A DNA stretch of 64,000 bases from Siphonodentalium dalli (GCA_032622095.1 CP136061.1:61379627-61443626); one strand, 5' to 3'. Shown: positions 47,693-59,744, counted from the first letter of the stretch. The notes: a model not told the origin generated them from the letters alone. Numbers and translations are program-made.

Positions 47693-47877
47693 ACGTGGTA
47701 TATAATCGAAATATGACAACGCGAAATGACTACTTTTTAAGACGCGAATTTGAAAATGCATATATAGAAACGGTATTTAAACTAAATAATATGTTTGACG
47801 CATCATTATTGTCGTAGTTTTGTTGATGACGCATTTTCACCACTCACACATGCTGAAAGAAGCGCTCATATGATATT
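47693..47877. repeat. Centre (spacer) of the giant inverted repeat
   Basis: A ~185 bp spacer between TTTGGCGTATAAA and TTTATACGCCAAA. Weak residual pairing (TTTGAAAATGCAT versus GACGCATTTTCA) suggests the original centre was tighter. Nothing coding. Confidence 0.8.
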
Positions 47878-48337
47878 TATACGCCAAATATAGTGATAAT
47901 AATAGTTTTTAAATTGTCACATAGACGTTTTTCGAATCGCATATTACGCGATTATAAAATGACTTATTTCATAACACGAAATGGACCGTAAAGAATTAAA
48001 TTTAAAGTACAAATGCGATCCTTTTGTTTTAACTATTTTAAGATATTACTCCAAAACACTTAATGTTTTATACATGTGGTGGCATCACATTAAAGGACAA
48101 ACACAACGTATTGGGAGTACATTCGTAACTTTTATATGATTGGTCTCGGTTGTTGACTATATATCATAGTTTTGTAACTGTTATTTCATTCGAACACACA
48201 TAACGGTAGAGGTAAGATGCATTCCAGTCTCTCGTCAGTTATAGTGAAGAATGATCTCATATACCAGGTACTTCTAAAAATAATTATTAAGGTTGACTAT
48301 ATAATGCCTGACATACGTGGACAAACTGCATTCATAG

Positions 48338-48975
48338 TAAAGAGTTTTTTAAATGTGTTTTTCTAATTAACGATAGATATACATCACAATATAAACATAT
48401 TGTAGACACAGGGGTGTGGAAACTTCAATAAATGAGTCGTAGTAAAGAGCGTTTATATATATGACTCGTCATTTAATGACATATTGATATGTACATAAAA
48501 CCGCTGCATGTGCATATCTTAATAGTTTCACTATCTTAAAGAGCGTTTATATACATACTTTACCATTAAAATATATGTCATAGCCCACATATATGTAAAG
48601 AGTTGGCACATTGGCCCAAATCAGACACGTATATATTTGAACACATTGCCATCGTGCATATAATGGCATATTGATAAGACACACCAGCCGTCCATACAGT
48701 TGAGTGTATGCAGAAATTAACAGTTAACTATAGTAGATGGCGTTTATACGTGATTTACATGTGAAAAGGGCACTTAATATACGTCATAATGCACGTATAT
48801 GTAATGGATTTGCTTTAAGAAACATGGACGTATACATAAATCAGACATGCGTACTTAGAACGCATTACCTCCGTGTATATACTGACACATAGATTACCAC
48901 GTATATAGTCCACAAAGTCATAGACCTGCGTGTGAAAAATCATTAGTTTAACTACATTAAAGAGCGTTTATACAT
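48338..48975. repeat. Degenerate array of TAAAGAGCGTTTA units, right arm
   Basis: Motifs at 48338, 48443, 48536, 48596, 48734 (variant) and 48958. The two units starting near 48734 and 48958 are alignable over ~120 bp (TTTATACATGATTTAC, GGCACTTn2TATACGTCATA, CTTTAn2AAACATGGAC), a diverged ~225 bp tandem pair. Confidence 0.75.
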
Positions 48976-49116
48976 GATTTACCAGTGAACATGGCACTTG
49001 TTATACGTCATATCACATATAGATACTGTACTTGCTTTACGAAACATGGACAGATAGGTACATAAGAACAATGTAGACCCGCGTTCTTATGCAGAAATCA
49101 GTAATGTATGCATTAA

Positions 49117-49311
49117 ATGGTAACAACAATGGGTATGTACACTATGATACAAACAGACATCAGAACTATTACGAACTTATGTGCTGTGATGAGTTGTCTC
49201 GCTTGTTTAGTTGCCATACATGATGCAATAATTTCAGTTACCACCAATAAAAGCAGTATTGACGCTATATTTTCTCCATATACTGGCGAGTTTAGACTAT
49301 ATTTCTACTAA
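49117..49311 (+). other. Small frame with hydrophobic segment, right-arm copy
   Basis: A 64-codon frame with LCAVMSCLACLVAIHDAII, the mirror counterpart of 46275-46499, with a 6 bp in-frame indel and a one-base indel near its end relative to it. Confidence 0.2.
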
Positions 49312-49991
49312 TAATGCTATAAATGAACGACAATAAAGAGTTCATGTATATGAAATGAACTATAAAAGCATACATCAAGTAAATATGTATACACGCGTCC
49401 ACATAACAGGCCTTTTCCAGACCAATGTTTGATATCCCAGTATATAATAGAGCATTTTGAGAAGAATATGTTAAATTAATATACACTTATGTTCACATAG
49501 TAGGCCTTTCGTGACATGAGACTGTCACGTGGGCAATGTTTCCTCTGTATAACAGACTATATTTATAGGAGTAACAATACATATAATTGATGAAAGAATA
49601 CATGAAGTAAGTATTTATACACGAGTCTACATCAGTATTTCTCTTTACTTACGTCATGTAATGGAGATTTTAGAGTAATACTATGAATGAACTATGACTA
49701 GAATACATCAAGTTGGTGAACAGATGTTATCATTCCGTTTGCCATGTATTATATAGCTCGACTCGGCTGTTATAAATATTATAATAAGAACTAAATAGTT
49801 TTCCAATCGCCATTAGAGATCGAATGCTCACTAGGGACGGGTAAATTTAGAGCCACCGATTGTGTAACACCGGTGCTAATTATCCATCATTATGAGAAAC
49901 TCATGTTTAATGACCCGTGAGTCAGCGGATTTCCTCGAATAAACAAAGGGTTTTGTAAATTAGGAATTATGAGAGAATACTACCCACAGAA

Positions 49992-50546
49992 ATGCTTGAG
50001 AAAATTTACAATGATTTAGTCGAAATGTCAACAATACATGAAGAAATCAAGAGGGAACTACAACATACATGGTTCTTAAGGGAGATTAATATAATAATTA
50101 CGGAACTTCTAGAAGGAAATTTTGCTGATGGTAGAAAGAGATTGAATACTTTGATTGAGAGGTCAGAATTTGAAACAGATTTCTTACTGGATATATTGGA
50201 TCAACTGTTTTCAGATTGCTGGATATTTCGTGGAATTACTAAAAACGACATACATGAGATTCGTGTACTTATCAGTGATAACTTTGCCCGATTTGCTGAA
50301 TACCATAGCATGGTTTTCAATAACAATAGTTTGAAATTCGAAGAAGCTACGTCAATTTATGGTTACATTATCATGAGGGAACCGTGTGCTATCTTTACGA
50401 TTGAAAAGATGTTTAACGAACAACTAGTTTTGGATCACACTGTAAGCACAACTAAACCTATTTCAGAATTAGATAGTGAACTCGTTTGGAGATTCCGAAC
50501 AATTTGGAGTTATGGTGATTATGCTCTCAAAACTAAAAAGGGATGA
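49992..50546 (+). CDS. Unknown 184-residue protein, right-arm copy (possibly F-box-like start)
   Basis: An open frame from MLEKIYNDLVEMSTI to YALKTKKG, mostly predicted helical and acidic, with a Tyr-rich second half (YGYIIMREPCAI). It has no signal peptide or membrane segment. The left-arm copy has eight more N-terminal residues in frame (MEGILPTE); here a single-base deletion upstream puts that start out of frame, so the next Met is used. Of six substitutions I count against the left copy in the shared part, four change an amino acid or create a stop, which does not suggest purifying selection. It may be an exon or a relic of an element gene. Confidence 0.4.
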   Translation: MLEKIYNDLVEMSTIHEEIKRELQHTWFLREINIIITELLEGNFADGRKRLNTLIERSEFETDFLLDILDQLFSDCWIFRGITKNDIHEIRVLISDNFARFAEYHSMVFNNNSLKFEEATSIYGYIIMREPCAIFTIEKMFNEQLVLDHTVSTTKPISELDSELVWRFRTIWSYGDYALKTKKG

Positions 50547-51839
50547 ACACGGGTCCCATCGTAATAACAAAAATATCCAATATCGCTGATGAAAAAGCAT
50601 TATAGTCGGAGGTGTCAATTACCAGTGGTTGATGAACATAACCAAACTCCAAATAGGCTACTGATGACACGGACAGAAGTTGATTAAATTATGGTTTGTG
50701 TGTTTAGCGGTCTTGTATAGCGTTATTCTTTAAATAATAAAGTGTAATTTACCTCAGTTCCTATAATTAATTCAGTCATGTAAACGCTCTTTATCCATTA
50801 TCTAAAAACAGCTTACCATTAGGATATATGGCAGTCGGTGATTTAGTCACCCACTAGTTTTTATACGAAATGCAGTGTTACATATGACATATGACATATA
50901 TGCAATAATCGGTTGCCAATTAAAACCCGTGAAATACACTATTCATACATTAAGGTGCCACTTTACCTCACTGTCTATAGTCAATTATGTAAACACAGTG
51001 TATCGTTCGCACTAGCTATCTCTGTACAAATGGTTAGATTGAATTCCGATAAAATACATTGAATTGGGTATACATATATATGGCGATTCATAACCCATTA
51101 AGGGTTGAAAATATACAGTTATTAAGAGGGGTTGCTGATGCGCGTATATAACCAATATTTAGTCAAAATTGTAAGATACCCCTTATTGAAACACTGCGTT
51201 TGATAGTGTATGAATTTATAATGCTTATCAGTGAAGTAATGACACAGTCACGGTTGATGAAGAGCGTTTACCTTTTTAGGACGACACTGATATGGAGAAC
51301 TCGTCTGTACTGCGTATGTAATGTATTGGCCCATCTGTCTGGCTTATATGATGTACGGCTATGTTAATCTACCTGTCTCTATGTCTGCCCAGCTCTTTTT
51401 CTTTCTCTTTCTCTCTCTCTCTATATCTCTCTCGCTCCCATTACCCTCGCTATCCTATACACATGTGTTCGACTAGGGTATGAACATCGTTTGGTTAGAT
51501 CATCAAATATGACCAAATAAGGAAGGCCATGAAGACCAAGCATATTCTAGGTACATATACTTTACGGGTGAAGCATAGTTTTAATGTAAAATCATACTAA
51601 AATTGGGTATAACTTGAATGCAATTGGCCGTATATATAGCTAATACGACTTATTTAGACCACATTTTGACATTCTAAATGATACAAATGCTTATGTATTA
51701 GTCAAAGTGAAGAGTGAGTGGGCATTTTGTCTGTGATATAAATTATCACAATGAAATACAGTAACCACCTTTTCTAAACAAAATAACACCATATCATTAA
51801 CAGGAACACCCAATTCCATTCCAAATACATTCATAATGC

Positions 51840-52930
51840 AGTTAATTGAATTGCCTATTTACAGGTAATTTACAGGTAAACGTGATTTGCACCTTTAAGG
51901 TATGTAACCCAACGGGGTACAGTAGTATGCTATAGGAACCATTTCTACAGTAAATAACGACAAATAATTACTAGAAGACCTTAAAGGCACGTGAGGCCTT
52001 AGTTGTCGAAAATATTCATATTTGTTCCAATCACCGTAAACAGAAAAACATTAAAACGCATACAGTTTCGTTCATATATACCATGACCATCGTGTAAACA
52101 GCATGTTATCATAAAGATTTAATATATTTTACCTAAGCAAGAGCCTGATTGTGTTACAGAAGACAGTACAATGCTGCTGGCTAATCACACACAAATGGCA
52201 TAAACGCTCTTTATTCGTTCCATATCAGGAATTCACCAACAAAGAACGCTCTTTATGTTTACCATCATAATATAAACAAACACCAGAAAAGTAACTTTTG
52301 ATGCTCTTGTTTACATAACAATGGTCAAATATATGACAATAACATACTGTTTATGCGATATTTCTTATTTGTATACGGACAAAGTCTGTCTACATTTTGT
52401 TGTTCTTTCTGTTTGTGGCGGTTTTTGACGGGTGGAAATATTTTCACAGGATACCCACCGCCAAGGCCAACCGTACCTTTAATCCCAGGTCAATGTGTAA
52501 CAGTGGGACTCAGTAGTGAGTGTTCATTGGTTTAGATGTGATTGCTGCGGTGAACATGGTCATCGACGTTTAATGTATTGCCTGTTCATGTAATTCACAG
52601 GTAAACGTGATGTGCACCTATAAGGTAAGTAACCCCAAGGGTACAATATTATGCTATAGCAACCAATTCTAAAGTAAATACAAATAATTACTGGAACACC
52701 TTAGTTCCAGGTGTTGTGTACTAGTGGGACTATGTGTGAAGGACCATTGAATTAAATGAGCTTACTACAGTGGACATGTTCAACTCAATGTGTAATGTAT
52801 TACCTGATTATAGGGTTTACAGAAGTGCTGTGTACCTTTAAGGTGTGTGACCCAAATGTGATCAATTGTATCTTATATGAAACATTTCTGAAGTAAATAT
52901 TGACAAATCATTACTAGAAGTCCTTCATTC
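51840..52930 (+). repeat. Three-copy local repeat private to the right arm
   Basis: Units near 51850, 52575 and 52795 share TATTGCCTGTT/TATTACCTG, CACAGGTAAACGTGAT, CACCTTTAAGGTATGTAACC and CAAATAATTACTAGAAG. The left arm lacks the block (left 41990-42230 runs straight across), so it was gained after the inversion or lost from the other arm. Confidence 0.7.
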
Positions 52931-53463
52931 CTACAGTGTAATGTGTTGCCTTTTTGCATCGAATGTATATGTATATGTGACGTATTTGTTACAATGCTGT
53001 TGTCGTTTAACATACAGTGCATCAATTTTATATGAATGAAAGCATGCAGATTGCTAAAATCTATGGTAAAATGAAGGGCGTTCAGACAATTTTGAAAAAT
53101 AAATAGCATTTTGTATTGATGGATACGCTGAATTAGGTTTAAATGCTTAATTTCAAATATAAATTTACCGCAAAACACAAACTAAATGTATATGGAACTC
53201 TTGGTTACGATTATAACGTTTTAGAAAGAGGACACAATTAAGTATGAAAGTGTGCATTCGCATCGACTATGGTGTTCTGTCTGCAAGAACACGATTCTAC
53301 ATAGTAAGATGTCCTAATATGCGTCTGTGTATACACTGTTAGTGAACATATGCAAAAGTGGTGTTTTACGGGCGAAGAAATATCAAAAATTTGGGCCCAT
53401 TAATAATATAATAAACCATGCATTCAATGAGTTTGTAGAAATGTACAAATGGTTATAATTGGC

Positions 53464-54409
53464 AAACATCAGCTTTGCTTGTATCTCTCTCTCTCTCTCA
53501 GAACACTTAATGACATGTGTTTGTGATGAAGCGTTATAGTGCATAAACAACCAGGAGAGAGATATTTTAATTAGTTATTAATGTGGATTCTAATGCACTT
53601 AGGCCAATATATACCACCAGAAACACCACATACTTGCGGGGGGTTATTCATCAATAACCTGTCGCAATGTATAGTCCGGTTCACTGCTTCAATGTTAGAT
53701 ATTCCTACACGCCAATATTGCCGTTAGCTGAATTCCTAATCTCGGCCATGCCCAATCCAGCCCGCTCACTGCTCCGTTTCTCTCCATGACGTCACCCTTA
53801 CACAGTACATGCCGGCGACGTTACGGAGTAGATGTATAGACTTGCGCCCTTGCTACTGGCTTCCGTTACTAGCTCGTTGCTATATAAACAAACCAGCGAC
53901 GTCTCTTTTGTCGAAAATTGACAGTCAGTACATTCGCCTTGTATACATGTACTTTCAGAAAATACAAAACACCACACCGTTATATCCCACCAATGTCAGT
54001 GTCTCGATATCATTTGACCAAATTTCTTGACATGAAACCGTGACTGACACGGCGTGAAATACATCGGATTGATTAAACAATTTCCCATTGTTTCAATTCA
54101 ACTTCAAGTTCGCGGTAAAATCAAAACCGCAATTTGTAAGTGGTAAACATCTGAATAAGACATCAGGTACATGCAGAAACTAATTGTTGTGCATATTTAT
54201 TTCTATTTGAGGTGGCAATTTTTCATGTTTATCAGCATTTTTAACGATAAGAGCGATGCTAATTGAGGGACTATATTTTATCTAGCGCATTAAATTTAAA
54301 ATAAAAAGTCGCGAATTGGCTGAGTGTTTTCTATGGCCGCACATTTCGTTGATAATTACGAGGCATTTGTTTGTCTAAATAACGTTTTTAAGTTCGAAGA
54401 GCATTATAA
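53464..54409. other. Unassigned; no gene seen
   Basis: Contains a CT microsatellite (53486-53500). A fragment at 53940-53990 (ATACATGTACTTTCAGAAAA, ACAAAACACCACACCGTTAT) is a relic of the hairpin at 54410-54590. Confidence 0.4.
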
Positions 54410-54590
54410 TGGGGATAACAGTGTGGTGTTTTGTATTTAGGAAAGGTACATGGCGAATATACTGTGGCAAATACCCGTTAATGCAACTTAATGGGATCCG
54501 GGTCCGCCGTCGCCCATTAACTAAATTTGCCACAGTATATTGGCCATGTACCTTTCCGAAATCACAAAACACCACACTGTTATCCCCTAA
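54410..54590. mobile_element. 181 bp inverted repeat (GGGGATAACAGTGTGGTG ends)
   Basis: The left arm GGGGATAACAGTGTGGTGTT..AGGAAAGGTACATGGC..ATACTGTGGCAAAT is mirrored by the right arm. The loop is GC-rich (GGATCCGGGTCCGCCGTCGC). A foldback MITE. Opposing open frames over it are shadows of the palindrome. Confidence 0.85.
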
Positions 54591-55235
54591 TTCAAAGAGA
54601 AACACTGCCAGGCCAGAGACTGGCCTGATTAGTGGGCATCTGTTTGTGAAAATGCATCGGTATAACCCAGGTTATTGGAAGTCAAATGTTTTGAGCAACT
54701 GTGTAATGATCTCTCAGTCTGCCTATGGCTTAAAATTGTAACACTTCTGGTGTTCTGTCCCCAATTGGGGATTACACACAGTACGTTAAATTATTGCGAT
54801 ATATACATGTAGTTAACAAATGTTTGGGTAGATATATGTAGTCGGATGAGAAAATTTGTGCTTTATGTGATATAAATAGGAAAATGGTGGTCTCATACGT
54901 TCACCAAACTCTATTCACAGATTAAGCACCCAGATTTGCATAGCTCATGCTTACACGTGCCGAGAATGTTCTACCTAACGTTAATTAGCAGAAAGTGCAC
55001 CTTGCGTGTGTAAACTAAAAGCCATATGTGTCTGCCATGCACTGCATATAACGTAGGACAATTCTTACAAAATTAAAGCTGACCCTTTGATAACAAAAGC
55101 ATTTGTGAGAGAAAGCATGAATATGCTTTATTAGTTATGTGCTTATCGGTATGAATCTTAAAGGGGCCATATATGATGCCAGTGGACCGAAAAGTAGTTG
55201 TTATGATCATTATGCATACATGCGAATGTGATAGA
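54591..55235. other. Unassigned; no gene seen
   Basis: AT-rich, with no repeat partner recognised in the window. Confidence 0.35.
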
Positions 55236-55490
55236 ATGTTCGAGAAGTTTCGAGATGTCGAAGGTTCGAGAAGGTTCCAAATGCATGGGTAGAAAAAAGG
55301 AGGAGTTTACTGAGGGACTAACAAGATAAATACAACATAGAAAAGGAGGGATTAGAAATAATATATAAAATAGAAAAGGAGGAGTTTATGGCCATACATA
55401 GAATAGAGGGCGTGATCAGATTATGGGGCCATAGACATACACATACATATAGGGAAGGGTGTCATATCGAAATGGGGCCTCAGACGCACC
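55236..55490. repeat. Outer mirror block of the palindrome, right side
   Basis: GGTTCGAGAAGGTTCCAAAT, AAAAAGGAGGAGTTTACTGA and TATGGGGCCATAGACATACA pair in inverted orientation with 41095-41365. The 73-codon open frame here is not supported in the partner. Confidence 0.8.
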
Positions 55491-56379
55491 TATGTTGCTT
55501 ATGTGAACTCAACTTCACAGATTATCGTACTTGCATACGGAAATCACCGAGGTTGGCCGATTGGGCGCATACTGCGACCATTTGGCAAACCTCTTCAGAC
55601 TGGACATGATCTCCGAAAGGAGTTCTCCAGAACCAGCAGATAGATAGATTCCGTCACCAGGGCCTAAGAGGTAATAGGTCGATGAGTCCAGTATGCAACG
55701 TGAGAAATTGTTACCGTCCGATAAATGTTATGTGCACGTGCACGAAGCTCTGGTGCAGTTCCGGTAAAAATGTTTTAGTCTGCCATTTTATTAAGAGTAA
55801 CAACACGAGACAGGACCACAAACTGAATCGTGATGACAACTGAAGGTAATACCTCCATTAGAGAATAACTACATACTCGGAGAGCGCACTGAAGCTGGAA
55901 AATAAAGTCATAGCTGTTTTCCCATTGGTTTATCGTGTAACAAATGACACGCAATTAAATGTTCGTACTAGCATCAAATTAAACATTTTATGAAATATAG
56001 GATATTGAAAGCTCATTATTTACTGAAAGAAAGTTCATATTCCAATGAAAAATGTGTCTAGCTAACGAAATGACCACATGAAATTCGCTACGGTTCAGGT
56101 CCGAAAACACGCTACTCTCTCTGTTCGCTTGCGATATTTTCGCTAGGGTTCCGTATAGATGTGAACTTCGAATTTTACTGTCAGACTGTTCTGATCATGT
56201 TTTTTCGATGACGAATATTAATTCTTCTATTCTTAAGGCATATTGAATTAAAATAATACCTTCTGCAATGAGTGGGGTTATAGCAATCACAATAATGTTT
56301 GGTATCCGTCCAATATATCATCGCTTATCAGACCAATTTAAAGTAGTTTTAATGGCTTACTAGTAGTTACTCCGTGTGA

Positions 56380-57165
56380 GAGGGACTTTTGTTGGGGGTT
56401 GTCCACCTTGGAATGTCTAACTGCATCCCCCCTTGGACCTTGGACCAGGCTAAACTCCCAAGTTGTGTAATACCAGTTGCACCCTCCACCTTTGGCTTAA
56501 ATATTAGTCTTTGACTGCCTACCGAGGAGGCAAGAGGAATAGCTGGGCGACCACGGCCCAGTGGGAGAAAATTTGAAACCCGATCCTGAAAACTGCAAAA
56601 TTCTTGCATCTAGAAGTCTAACTACAGGCAAGTTCACGCCTCGATTTGTTCAATTGATTGTTTAACTGTCCACCGGGGAGGGACCAAGACCTCTCGGCCA
56701 CAATGGGAGAACATTTAGAAATCTGAACCTGAAAACTGCAAAATCCTATATCATACAGATGTCTAACTCCAGGTAAATTCAGGCGTTATTTAAAACAAAA
56801 TAGATTAGCAGTTTTTGACTAGCCACCGGGAGGAATCAGGACATTTCAGCTCAGTGGGAGAAATTATTTAAATCTGAACCTGAAAACTGAAAAATCTTAG
56901 CATCTATAGAGTGGCACGAAGCTCTCCAAGTGTTGGACATTTCCCGACCTGACACCCCCCTAAGGTTGGAAAAATTCCAACTGATGGCCATTTCAGTTCA
57001 ATATATTTACTAAAAGCAGGAACATATATCACTGTTGGTATAAAAACAAAAAATTACCCACTAATAGTTCGTTGGAAAATCAAACTACATGTACGAGAAC
57101 AATTTCAATCTATTGTTAGTGTGAAATATCCAACTATTGAACATTTTGACCGCTGATACATAATA
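56380..57165. repeat. Decayed relative of the hAT-like GGAAATTTCC element
   Basis: GGTTGTCCACCTTGGAATGT near 56396, then three repeats of GTGGGAGAAn4TTnAAATCTGAACC at about 56560, 56722 and 56848, then ACCTGACACCCCCCTAAGGT. No intact termini or target duplication found. Confidence 0.6.
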
Positions 57166-58300
57166 AACTTGACCACCTTTTGCTAATACATAATTAACTC
57201 ATTACCTTTTGTTTATCATCCTAATGATTTACATTAAATATATTATAAGCTGTCCTCTTAGTTTCGTATACCCAATTTGTTTATGACTAAATTTGCGGGA
57301 GATTAAACTATCCCTATTTAAGCACACCCGTGTACATGTATGTATGTAGACAGTTCTGCACAGCCCGCGCGTGCAGTTCAGACAAACAGTTATACTCATA
57401 CGATGACTGGTGTCGAATAATGAACGGTATACCTTGCATATATGGTGGTTGACAAACTATAACACATTAGATTTACATATTGCATATAGATATACATCAT
57501 GCATTGACTAATTTAAATTAATCGTCGAGTTAAATGTATGTTCATAATACCATTATTTTATATACACATGTTTAACAATATAGTGTATGCAATACATAGT
57601 GTCTAGACATAGACCTAATATATAAGAACAATATTATATGGGTGCTATTACGGGTCGGGCCCATTTAATATTTCTTCCGGAAGCTATGTTCTGTCGGTAA
57701 TTTAGTTATGATCACGCGGGTAAAACCCGTCTTACGGGTAACGAGCCGATACTTATATAATACAAGAAAACCATAATCAGAAATGGTCATATTATTAGGC
57801 ATATGTATATATTATAATATAAAATATATCGGTTTCATGAATGACCGCCTCAAAATTCCGTTAAAACAACTAATCCTTCAAATAATTACAAAAACTACGG
57901 CTTATTACTGAAGGTTTCTCATTCAAAGTATCTAAATGCGACCAAAAATCTACTAAACGGATTAAATTCACACCCGAAACTTCGCAATACATTTAGTCTA
58001 CATTTCAACTGAGACATGTATCATACTTCATCAGCAAAGTTAGCTGTTATATTGCATTGTTACCGCCATAAAATCTTCAAGAGAGGCCCAGGTATTGTTC
58101 ACACCTAAACATCGAAAGCAATTAACGTGGTCATAAAAGTTACATACTGCAGCAATGAGACATCCGCGAATACCCGATATGTGTTGTCTTGTGAGATACG
58201 GCCTTACTACAATTTCCTAAAATAACTCGTATTGCGTGAAACCTGAAATGTGTTGTCCTGCCATATATCCCATTGTCACGGCCAGATAAGCGAAGCAGTA
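57166..58300. other. AT-rich interval with one dispersed fragment
   Basis: Positions 57837-57925 are the inverted partner of 19908-19992 (AACTAATCCTTCAAATAATT). Otherwise no gene or repeat recognised. Confidence 0.45.
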
Positions 58301-58309
58301 ACACACATA

Positions 58310-58760
58310 GGGTGTAATAACGTGCATGGCATACGCTCAGTATGGCACAAAGTTAGCAATCTGCAACTGATGCTTATCGTATCGAATAAGAGTCAATTAA
58401 ATAAAAGAAATGTCTAAATTCTTTTTTTTAGCATAAAATAAAATCGACTTTTTGGCGGTACGTTAAAAAACAATTTATAAAATCTCATTAAACTGCTCCA
58501 GGATCCAGCTTCCACTTCAAAATTCATGTCATGAGAACGAGGAGCAATTTTGTTTATCTCCGATCGATTAAATTGTGATCTTGACCATAATTATATTTAG
58601 CATCTTCTTTAATATGCCTATAACAGACATACTCCCGTTGCTCGTGCATGTCATCCATACATTTATGTATAACGTTCATTGTGTGGGGATATTATATGAT
58701 GGATAGGTCGTAAGCCACTATTACTTTCACTATACCTTAACAAAGTCAAAAGTTTATTCT
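58310..58760 (+). repeat. Direct repeat, copy 1 (partner 62205-62670)
   Basis: Shared landmarks in order: CAGTATGGCACA, ATCTGCAACTGATG, AAATGTCTAAA, GCATAAAATAAAATC, CATTAAACTGCTCCA, TTCATGTCAT, AATATGCCTA, CATCCATACAT and ATGATGGATAGG. Clearly diverged. It shows that the interior of the 60372-63985 element contains a family found outside it. Confidence 0.75.
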
Positions 58761-59740
58761 CAAAATTCCAATGATACAATATTTGGACAGCTGGGATACC
58801 CAGCATGTCCGACGTATATAGGTGCATGCGCCGAAACGGTATAGCCTGCCATATACATAACTTCGGTGTAAAGTTCAATATAGTATACAGCGGGGGGGGG
58901 TCGGAAAAACATTTCAGACACGTATGCTGATTGTTTCCTTTCGACCCTTGTTGGGACCCACCCACCCCCGCATCCAAATTATTTTCCATTTTCGGCAGTT
59001 TTTTCCGACCATTTTTGAACACCCACCCCCCTTTTAACACTATGTCTCAAAGACAGTTTTGACAACTGTTCATTCTTAGATCACTAGTCCTTTTAAGCGC
59101 AATAAAAACTACGAAGCGTCATTTACTTCTGACTTTTTAGTACTTTTGTAAAGATGTGTCAGGTTAATTTATAGACACTATGATTATGGTGAAAGTCGGT
59201 TTTGTTGAATTGAACATTCGTAAGTTCACCTGAGTCTTACCCATATAAATACAAACTGCGATTATCTTTCCATTTGGTGAGCAGATCTCTAATTTTGAGG
59301 AAGATGGTTACAGGAGTCTATAGATGTTCTGTTATCATATTTACTTTTTTTGTTATCATATTTACAGTTTTAGTTGTATATGTCTGTAAGTTTCAGTCTT
59401 AGCTCAGTATTATCATGTGCCAACTTTATGTGATGAGAGATCCACTTATATTTTTACATTGTTATGACAAAGGTTGTTTTTGCCAAAAAAGCCGTCCATA
59501 TTTGTTTTTCGTTTGTTTTATTTGCACATTTAAATTTGTGCATATCCTGACAGATCATGCTAAAATAAGCCATAGATTCACGTTAAATAATGTCGTCATT
59601 AATACTTCTGTAGAATTATGTCAAGTTCAGTTCTATATGCATATTAATTATCACAACCAATTGTCACCAAACTCCACCATAATAAATTGTCACACCTACT
59701 GTGCCATCGCTACTGTGGTACGTGTGTCCGCAGCCATTCA
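58761..59740. other. Unassigned; no gene seen
   Basis: Includes G/C homopolymer-rich stretches at 58893-58900 and 58960-59030. The 127-codon open frame at 59415-59798 overlaps the LINE relic on the other strand and has no recognised family. Confidence 0.35.
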
Positions 59741-59744
59741 TGAT

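Larger units (their letters stand above)
47878..53463. repeat. Right arm of the giant inverted repeat
   Basis: Mirror of the left arm, ending GTACAAATGGTTATAATTGGCA. It has a private insertion of about 1.1-1.2 kb between about 51820 and 53060 and lacks the Penelope-like element. GA/CT microsatellite at 51400-51440 pairs with 42580-42620. Confidence 0.88.
39800..56130. repeat. Giant inverted-repeat region (overall extent)
   Basis: Nested mirror-image homology centred near 47785. The arms proper are 41764-47692 and 47878-53463. Outside them, 41095-41365 pairs with 55236-55490 (CTCCTCCTTTT, AACCTTCTC, CTATGGCCCCATA), and about 40090-40180 pairs with 55690-55775 (AATTTCTCACGT, ATTTATCGG). GTAGCGTTTG/CGCTACGGTT words near 39700 and 56090 suggest still older pairing. 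The outer blocks are more diverged than the arms. Confidence 0.8.

Noticed and set aside
48743-48892. Mirrored small frame (FIRDLHVKRALNI..) open in both arms
   Set aside because: It overlaps the AAAGAGCGTTTA repeat unit and the neighbouring unit has it in broken form. The two arms are too similar for open frames to be informative.
41764-53463. Giant palindrome as a simple assembly mirror artefact
   Set aside because: Arms differ by several percent with private insertions and deletions, which a single misjoined hairpin read would not give. A haplotype misjoin remains possible and is listed as a test.
39800-56130. Polinton/Maverick or integrated large DNA virus
   Set aside because: No DNA polymerase B, integrase, packaging ATPase or capsid-like frame seen in either arm. 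Inverted arms alone are not enough.
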